Positions 59,292 through 64,000 of a stretch of DNA of 64,000 nucleotides are shown here, in pieces (within the stretch, counting starts at the first letter, position 1; each line of letters starts with the position of its first letter). Location: positions 1,302,001 through 1,366,000 of the forward strand of contig NZ_CP056122.1 in assembly GCF_018219455.1 (NCBI RefSeq), in the 5' to 3' direction. The stretch comes from Moritella sp. 5 (GTDB taxonomy: Bacteria; Pseudomonadota; Gammaproteobacteria; Enterobacterales; Moritellaceae). Made by a program: the position numbers and the translations under genes. A model generated the notes under the pieces. That model ran no database searches. It was not told the DNA's origin and was given only the letters and a program-made list of their open reading frames with translations.

Positions 59292-60374
59292 TTACTTATG
59301 CAACGCATTCACGATCGTATCAACATTATATTGCATCATTTTTAAGTATGTTGCTGCGGGTTCATCTGCAGCAGATAACGCATCTGAATACAATTTACCA
59401 CCAACTTTAACGCCTGTTTCACGACTTATTTGTTCAATTAGACGATTATCGGCGATGTTTTCCATAAATACAGCATTTACGTTGTCGTGACGAATTTGTT
59501 TAATTAATGCGGCTACATCCGCTGCGCTTGCTTCTGATCCGGTACTGGTTCCTTGCGGCGCTAAGAAGGTTACATTAAAGTCACGTGCGAAGTAACCAAA
59601 TGCAGCGTGTGGGGTGATCACTTTACGCTGCGCTTCTGGTACCGTCGCAAGTTGAGCACTTAGTTTTAATTCTAATTTATCTAGTTTTTGAATATAGTCT
59701 TTCGCATTTTGCTGATAGTCATTTTTATTTTCAGGATCTACTTGAATCAAGCCTTTTGCGATATTGTGTACGTAAACTTTTACATTTTTTATGCTATGCC
59801 AAGCATGAGGATCTATATCGCCATGGTCGTGATGTGCATGGTCGTGATGTGCATGGTCGTGATGTGCATGGTCGTGATGTTCATGCTCGCCGTCGTGATG
59901 TGCATGTTCGTCGTCATGGTGTTTATGCTCGCCGTCGTGATGTGCATGTTCGTCGTCATGGTGTTCATGTTCGTCGTGATGTTTATGCTCGTCGTCATGA
60001 TGCGCATGTCCGCAGCTATGGCCTTCTTTTGTGCTGATCTCTTCGATACCGTTAGCTGCAACAACTTGCACGCCTTGGTAGTTAGCCGCTTCAATTAAAC
60101 GTGGCATCCAGCCTTCAAATTGTAATCCATTCGTGACAACTAGCTGTGCTTTGGATATTGCTTTAGCATCTTGAGGTGTCGGATTAAATACGTGCGCATC
60201 GCCGTCAATTTTAACTAAATTTGTCACGTTTACATGCTCTTGACCTACCTCTGATACAAGGTCGCCAAGAATCGAGAAGCTACTGATAACAGCAATTTTT
60301 TGTTCAGCCATTACAGCGGTACTGGTACTTAAACCAAGAATTATCATGGAGGAAGTAAGGGTTGATTTAAACAT
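59292..60374 (-). CDS. znuA: Zinc ABC transporter substrate-binding protein with extended His-rich loop
   Basis: ZnuA captures zinc in the periplasm for ZnuBC. The 360-residue precursor has a signal peptide (about 1-23, TSTAVMA). Expected Zn ligands are H61 in GDAHVFNPTP, H190 in DPHAW and a histidine in ITPHAAFGYF. Residues 119-184 form a very long loop of His, Asp and Glu (HHDDEH, HHDHAH units), longer than in most ZnuA proteins, which is thought to bind several zinc ions or act as a zinc sensor. It is last in the znuCBA operon, 44 bp after znuB. Confidence 0.95.
   Translation of the reverse strand: MFKSTLTSSMIILGLSTSTAVMAEQKIAVISSFSILGDLVSEVGQEHVNVTNLVKIDGDAHVFNPTPQDAKAISKAQLVVTNGLQFEGWMPRLIEAANYQGVQVVAANGIEEISTKEGHSCGHAHHDDEHKHHDEHEHHDDEHAHHDGEHKHHDDEHAHHDGEHEHHDHAHHDHAHHDHAHHDHGDIDPHAWHSIKNVKVYVHNIAKGLIQVDPENKNDYQQNAKDYIQKLDKLELKLSAQLATVPEAQRKVITPHAAFGYFARDFNVTFLAPQGTSTGSEASAADVAALIKQIRHDNVNAVFMENIADNRLIEQISRETGVKVGGKLYSDALSAADEPAATYLKMMQYNVDTIVNALHK
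59822..59968 (-). repeat. Minisatellite in znuA coding for the His-rich loop
   Basis: Four 15-bp units (CATGGTCGTGATGTG on the plus strand) at 59822-59881 are followed by two 42-bp units at 59885-59968. All are multiples of three, so copy changes keep the frame. The region may vary in length between strains. Confidence 0.8.
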
Positions 60375-60418
60375 GTTATTGTCCTTATAGGGCTAGATAT
60401 TAACGCGTTGAGTTTTTT

Positions 60419-61279
60419 CTAGCTGTTATTTTTAAAGATTAATCCGCCTTGACGGCCAAATATTAATGAAATGATATAAAGTATGCCGAGTACCAGTACA
60501 ATCGCGGGACTGGTTGCTAAACTTGCATGGTAAGAAAGAAATAGACCGAAATAGCCACTGATAACTGCTGTGATAAAAGCCACGAACAGCATGCCACCTA
60601 AGCGATTAGACCAAAAACGGGCAATCGCTGCGGGTAGGATCATTAAACCAACCGCCATTAATGTACCTAATGCATGAAAACCAGCAACCAAATTGAGCAC
60701 GACAAGTAGTAAAAAACCATAGTGAGCAACAGCACTCAGTTTGCTGATGGTTTTAAAAAAGTGAGGGTCAACACACTCCATGACTAAAGGACGATACAGT
60801 ATCGCGAGTGCTAAAATAGAGATTGTAGCGATAATGGTGAGTAGTATTAAAGCATCATCATTAAGTGCTAACGTTGAACCGAACAGCACATGTAATAAGT
60901 CCACATTACTGCCATTAGCCGAAATGATTAACACACCGATCGCGAGTGAAAGTAGATAGAAGGCGGCTAAACTTGAGTCCTCTTCGGCATTGGAATGGCG
61001 TGCCACCATGCCAGCTAATACAGCTACAACACAGCCCGCGACAATACCACCTATCGTCATAGCTGTGACAGATAAACCCGAGATAAGAAAACCAATCGCA
61101 GCACCAGGTAAAATGGCATGTGCCATTGCATCGCCTGTTAGACTCATGCGCCTAAGTGTTAAAAATACGCCGACCGGTGTGGCACTAATACTAAGTACGA
61201 GAATTCCCCATAATGCCCGTTGCATAAATACAAACTCGGAAAAAGGTGCGATAAATAATTCATATAACTGTGCACTCAT
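60419..61279 (-). CDS. znuB: Zinc ABC transporter permease
   Basis: This is a 286-residue membrane protein of the ABC-3 family with eight or nine hydrophobic segments. The coupling stretch LTLRRMSLTGDAMAHAILPGAAIGFL and the later HALGTLMAVGLMILPAAIARFW are typical of ZnuB. It overlaps znuC by 4 bp and forms the inner-membrane zinc channel with it. Confidence 0.95.
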   Translation of the reverse strand: MSAQLYELFIAPFSEFVFMQRALWGILVLSISATPVGVFLTLRRMSLTGDAMAHAILPGAAIGFLISGLSVTAMTIGGIVAGCVVAVLAGMVARHSNAEEDSSLAAFYLLSLAIGVLIISANGSNVDLLHVLFGSTLALNDDALILLTIIATISILALAILYRPLVMECVDPHFFKTISKLSAVAHYGFLLLVVLNLVAGFHALGTLMAVGLMILPAAIARFWSNRLGGMLFVAFITAVISGYFGLFLSYHASLATSPAIVLVLGILYIISLIFGRQGGLIFKNNS

Positions 61280-62100
61280 GATGCTTGACTCTCGATACCA
61301 GCTGAAACAGAAGCCACAGTGTTTTCGTTAGTGCTACTGTCTGGGATGTTATGTATAGGGCTATGAAAAGGATTATTAAACGTGTTATGAACAGCACAAT
61401 GGGCAAAATGTTGATAACCCGCTTGGATCAAATGTGATTGGGTAAGCACATCTTTTGTTTTTCCTGCTGCGATCAGTGTGGTTGCAACTAGGAGTGTTGA
61501 AGGGAAATAACGTTGTACCAGCGCCAGATCATGAATAACAGCGATCACAGTTTTACCTTGTTGCTGACATTCCTTAATCACGCGCATTAATAATTCAGTC
61601 GTTTGTGCATCAATGCCACCAAATGGTTCGTCAAGTAGCAGGATATCAGCGTCTTGCAATAGCATGCGAGCAAATAACATGCGCTGAAATTGTCCACCAG
61701 ATAACTGACTTATTTGACGTTCAGCCATATTTTCTAGATCTACTTTTGCTAATGCCTGTTGTAATAAATGCTGTTCCTTACGACTAAATATCCGCCAAAA
61801 ACTACAACGTTGCCAAGCGCCAGCAGAAACAAACTCAGTCACTGTGATAGGGAATTTACGATCAATCTGATTCGTTTGTGGTAAGTAGGCAATGTTGTTT
61901 AAACTTAAGTGACCAAGCTCAATAGAGCCCGATTCTACGGTCATTTGTTGCATGATACTTTTTAATAAGGTTGATTTTCCGGCACCGTTAGGCCCTACAA
62001 TCGCGACTAAATCCCCATTGTCAATGGTGGTTGTTATATGGCTCAGTGCGAGATTTTGCTGATAAGCAACGCTTAAATCATTTATTTTGATCATGGTCAT
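61276..62100 (-). CDS. znuC: Zinc ABC transporter ATPase
   Basis: This is a 274-residue ATPase with Walker A GPNGAGKST (36-44), signature LSGGQFQR, Walker B ILLLDEPFGG and switch histidine in AVIHDLALV. A C-terminal tail of about 50 residues beyond the ATPase core is His- and Ser-rich (HNTFNNPFHSPIHNIP). The start could be the ATG at 62100 or the in-frame ATG at 62094; the AGGG at 62105-62108 is better spaced for the second. The 62100 ATG overlaps the stop of a small upstream reading frame (TAATG). Confidence 0.95.
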   Translation of the reverse strand: MTMIKINDLSVAYQQNLALSHITTTIDNGDLVAIVGPNGAGKSTLLKSIMQQMTVESGSIELGHLSLNNIAYLPQTNQIDRKFPITVTEFVSAGAWQRCSFWRIFSRKEQHLLQQALAKVDLENMAERQISQLSGGQFQRMLFARMLLQDADILLLDEPFGGIDAQTTELLMRVIKECQQQGKTVIAVIHDLALVQRYFPSTLLVATTLIAAGKTKDVLTQSHLIQAGYQHFAHCAVHNTFNNPFHSPIHNIPDSSTNENTVASVSAGIESQAS

Positions 62101-62255
62101 TACCCTATGAATTTAAACAGAGTAGACCACAGAAAAACAGTGATGATGGCAGAGATAGCAAGGCGTGAGAATAGGCTGCATAGCAGTAAAGATAATCGCT
62201 GTCTTTGATTTATTGCATGACTATTTTCTGGTGTATAAGATGATAATGCTGGCAT
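62100..62255 (-). CDS. Predicted 51-residue single-span membrane protein leading the znu operon
   Basis: A reading frame from the ATG at 62255 gives a polar start, MPALSSYTPENSHAINQRQR. A hydrophobic stretch of about 28 residues follows (LSLLLCSLFSRLAISAII, TVFLWSTLFKF). Its stop TAA overlaps the first znuC ATG, as in translationally coupled genes. Positive residues precede the hydrophobic part, so the N-terminus should face the cytoplasm. It sits between the Zur-like sites and znuC, so it would be co-expressed with zinc uptake. I know no family for it. The ribosome binding site is weak, so the call is tentative. It could be a small ZnuBC partner, a leader peptide, or chance. Confidence 0.5.
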   Translation of the reverse strand: MPALSSYTPENSHAINQRQRLSLLLCSLFSRLAISAIITVFLWSTLFKFIG

Positions 62256-62294
62256 TTTATATCGATTTCTAATACTTCAATTGAATTTGCAGCA

Positions 62295-62345
62295 ATGTTA
62301 TAACATAACAATATAGGTGTGCAAGAATAATGTTATGTTATAACA
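62295..62345. promoter_or_regulatory. Two Zur-like palindromes upstream of the znu operon
   Basis: ATGTTATAACAT lies at 62295-62306 and TGTTATAACA at 62336-62345. Their centres are exactly 40 bp apart, about four helical turns. They share the GTTATAAC core with the site at 50342. They lie 40-90 bp upstream of the small membrane protein gene and 116-166 bp upstream of the divergent MmcQ/YjbR gene. Confidence 0.75.
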
Positions 62346-62461
62346 AAACAATTATGCATGTTTATGCCTAACTTGAGTTTAAACAAGCTGGGTGTGATAC
62401 TGAACTTATACTAATCCCAAGACATCATGTCAGTAAATAATATGCTAAGGATGATAGCGAG

Positions 62462-62836
62462 ATGGAACAAGCGCATTTAGAACATTACCTCCATAATTTA
62501 AAAGCCGCCCAGCAAGGATACCCCTTTGGACCAGATGTATTGGTCTATAAAGTGATGGGTAAGATGTTTGCTCTTCTGACAAAAAATGAAGCTGGATGCA
62601 GTGTAAATTTTAAGGCTCAGCCGAGTGATGTTGAGGTGTTGGTAGATGAATTTATGGCGATTAGCCCAGGTTATCATATGAACAAAAGACATTGGATAAC
62701 CGTAAAGCTTAAAGGGGATGTACCAGCAGGGATGATCGAAAACTTAGCGAGTCAATCTTATGCTTTAGTTGTGAGTAAATTGACTAAAAAATTACAGCTG
62801 GAATTGGATGAACTAGCCTATATTGAAAAAGAATAA
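62462..62836 (+). CDS. MmcQ/YjbR-family DNA-binding-like protein
   Basis: This is a 124-residue protein of the MmcQ/YjbR family, which has a CyaY-like fold; some members bind DNA. Typical features are PFGPDVLVYKVMGKMFALL, VNFKAQPSDVEVL, a PGYHMNKRHWITVKL strand and the C-terminal SYALVVSKL. It is cytoplasmic. It is divergent from the znu operon and shares its intergenic region, so the Zur-like sites could touch its promoter too. Its function is not established. Confidence 0.9.
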   Translation: MEQAHLEHYLHNLKAAQQGYPFGPDVLVYKVMGKMFALLTKNEAGCSVNFKAQPSDVEVLVDEFMAISPGYHMNKRHWITVKLKGDVPAGMIENLASQSYALVVSKLTKKLQLELDELAYIEKE

Positions 62837-62888
62837 TGGCTAATTTCAGATGATTATAAATAACTTACTCTGTTGTTAATCGATTAAA

Positions 62889-62910
62889 AAGTGTGATCTG
62901 GAGCACGTTT
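62889..62910 (+). promoter_or_regulatory. Candidate CRP site upstream of the beta-helix gene
   Basis: The core TGTGATCTGGAGCACG with its flanks matches 18 of 22 positions of the E. coli CRP consensus by my count. Its centre lies 110 bp upstream of the gene start, a good place for activation of a promoter near 62940-62970. Confidence 0.6.
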
Positions 62911-63009
62911 ATAATTCTAGTCTAAACTTACGTATAACTTCAAATAGCATGTTTCACTTTCACTTAATTTCATTTGATGACTCATTGCCTTGTATGTAGG
63001 GAAATTACC

Positions 63010-64000
63010 ATGAATTTATGTAAGTATTTGTTTTTATTCGTTGTATGGGTGTTTTCGATTGGGGGGACATATGCTGAAATATTAGAAATTGGTGAATATT
63101 CTGATTTTGATAGTTTAAGCAGTGCATACCAAGCAGCAAGTCCGGGTGATGAACTTGTATTTACAGATAGTAGAACATATGAAGAAGGGTTAAATGTTTA
63201 TAAAGGAAATTTAACGATTCGCGCAGAACCCGGACAGTCACCGACGTTAACAGGTACTGGATCCGCCTATCAAGGCATATTACATATCGGCCGAGATGGT
63301 ATTGTCATCGACGGGATAACATTTGATGGTGAAGGGGTATCGAACAAGCTCGTGTCTACAGGGGCAAGAACCTCTATTATTGTCCGAAACTGTGAATTTA
63401 AAAATGCGAGTTATGGTTTATTTGTGCTTCATACAAAAGCGGATCAGCGTGAAGATTTAATCATAGAAGATAATGTATTTAATAATAATGGCAATGATTT
63501 ATGGTTACACAATGTAAGTGGTGGTATTGCCCGTAATAATATTGCGAATTCTGATAACGGTAATGGTATTACTGTTGGTTATTGGAGTTCGGATATGCAC
63601 GTGCTAAACAATACGGTTTATAGTAATGGTAATGAGTATTTGATGCGAAACCGTGGCGGTATCAATATTCAAGGTAATGATAATTATGTTGCCTATAACA
63701 CCTCTTATAAAAATACATGGGGTATCAGTTTATCACAAGGTTTGAATAACATTATTGAACATAATACTTTGTGGGATAATACTCATGAGAATGTATATTT
63801 TAGTATTAATTCAAATAACAACACCATGGAAAATAATCTAGATTACTTTACTGATGATTTTGAAGGTTATGGTATTTCTATTTTACTTTATCGATCATCG
63901 GGCAATGTTATTTCCCAGCATACATCAGTCAATGCCTCGCGTGGTGTTTGGTTTTCTGAAATGGGTGGTCCAAGTACCAATAATAGTGTTATTAACTCAT
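63010..64000 (+). CDS. Secreted parallel beta-helix repeat protein, C-terminus cut by window edge
   Basis: From the ATG at 63010, with AGGGA about 9 bases upstream, the frame is open for 330 codons to the window edge. A signal peptide (about 1-22, VWVFSIGGTYA) leads to a right-handed beta-helix of PbH1-type turns: IGRDGIVIDGITFDG, IIVRNCEFKNASYGLFV, LIIEDNVFNNNGNDLWL, MHVLNNTVYSNGN and NIIEHNTLWDN. The Asn ladders are typical of polysaccharide lyase-like and NosD-like proteins. It could be a polysaccharide lyase, an epimerase or a structural surface protein; the catalytic part is not visible. The CRP site upstream suggests carbon control. Confidence 0.88.
   Translation, partial: MNLCKYLFLFVVWVFSIGGTYAEILEIGEYSDFDSLSSAYQAASPGDELVFTDSRTYEEGLNVYKGNLTIRAEPGQSPTLTGTGSAYQGILHIGRDGIVIDGITFDGEGVSNKLVSTGARTSIIVRNCEFKNASYGLFVLHTKADQREDLIIEDNVFNNNGNDLWLHNVSGGIARNNIANSDNGNGITVGYWSSDMHVLNNTVYSNGNEYLMRNRGGINIQGNDNYVAYNTSYKNTWGISLSQGLNNIIEHNTLWDNTHENVYFSINSNNNTMENNLDYFTDDFEGYGISILLYRSSGNVISQHTSVNASRGVWFSEMGGPSTNNSVINS

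Noticed and set aside
59688..60098. 136-codon plus-strand frame rich in Met, Val and Cys
   Set aside because: It is the antisense of the znuA His-rich repeat; the repetitive VVMCM pattern is a by-product.

Overview
The window looks like the chromosome of a marine gammaproteobacterium near Moritella, Shewanella, Psychromonas or Vibrio. The grounds are the AT-rich base composition, the housekeeping proteins (GlmS, 6-phosphogluconate dehydrogenase, DAP decarboxylase), a bpf/lap-type adhesin operon in Shewanella order, and a Vxr-type two-component locus. The genus is inferred from sequence character only. No tRNA, rRNA, CRISPR array, IS element or prophage was seen.

Layout. Positions 1-1677 hold the N-terminal part of a type VI secretion VgrG (minus strand, cut by the left edge). 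Positions 1939-9578, all minus strand, hold a peroxiredoxin-glutaredoxin fusion, an MFS transporter, glmS, an AzlC/AzlD branched-chain amino-acid exporter and gnd. Positions 9979-14847 (plus) form a gluconate module: a LacI-type GntR, gluconate kinase and a DctPQM TRAP transporter, with two GntR-like operators and a candidate CRP site.

Positions 15252-47491 are the centrepiece, one plus-strand operon of 32 kb. It starts with a 7,973-residue LapA/BpfA-type RTX adhesin whose 17.8-kb core is 57 head-to-tail copies of a 104-residue module (the last has 105). Then follow its dedicated type I secretion system (LapB, LapC, LapE), an OmpA-like lipoprotein, the periplasmic protease LapG and the degenerate GGDEF/EAL receptor LapD. 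The adhesin carries a TAAG di-alanine site at residues 112-115. All parts of the known c-di-GMP retention and release circuit are therefore present: LapD with c-di-GMP sequesters LapG, and free LapG cuts the N-terminus and releases the adhesin.

Positions 47584-50289 hold a SHOCT lipoprotein, lysA and a divergent Lrp/AsnC regulator. Positions 50436-52233 hold a DUF1007 plus NicO-family metal transport pair behind a perfect palindrome resembling a Zur box. Positions 52453-57843 (minus) hold a VxrA/VxrB/VxrC-like envelope-stress two-component operon followed by a predicted secreted glycoside hydrolase. After an AraC/GyrI regulator, positions 59292-62255 hold znuCBA, preceded by an unlisted 51-residue single-span membrane protein whose stop codon overlaps the znuC start. 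Two Zur-like palindromes 40 bp apart lie upstream. The window ends with an MmcQ/YjbR protein and the start of a secreted parallel beta-helix protein behind a good CRP site.

The points most worth following are the mosaic evolution of the 57-copy array, helically phased TGTAA repeats in front of the adhesin, the small znu-linked membrane protein, and the shared Zur-like palindromes joining two metal loci.
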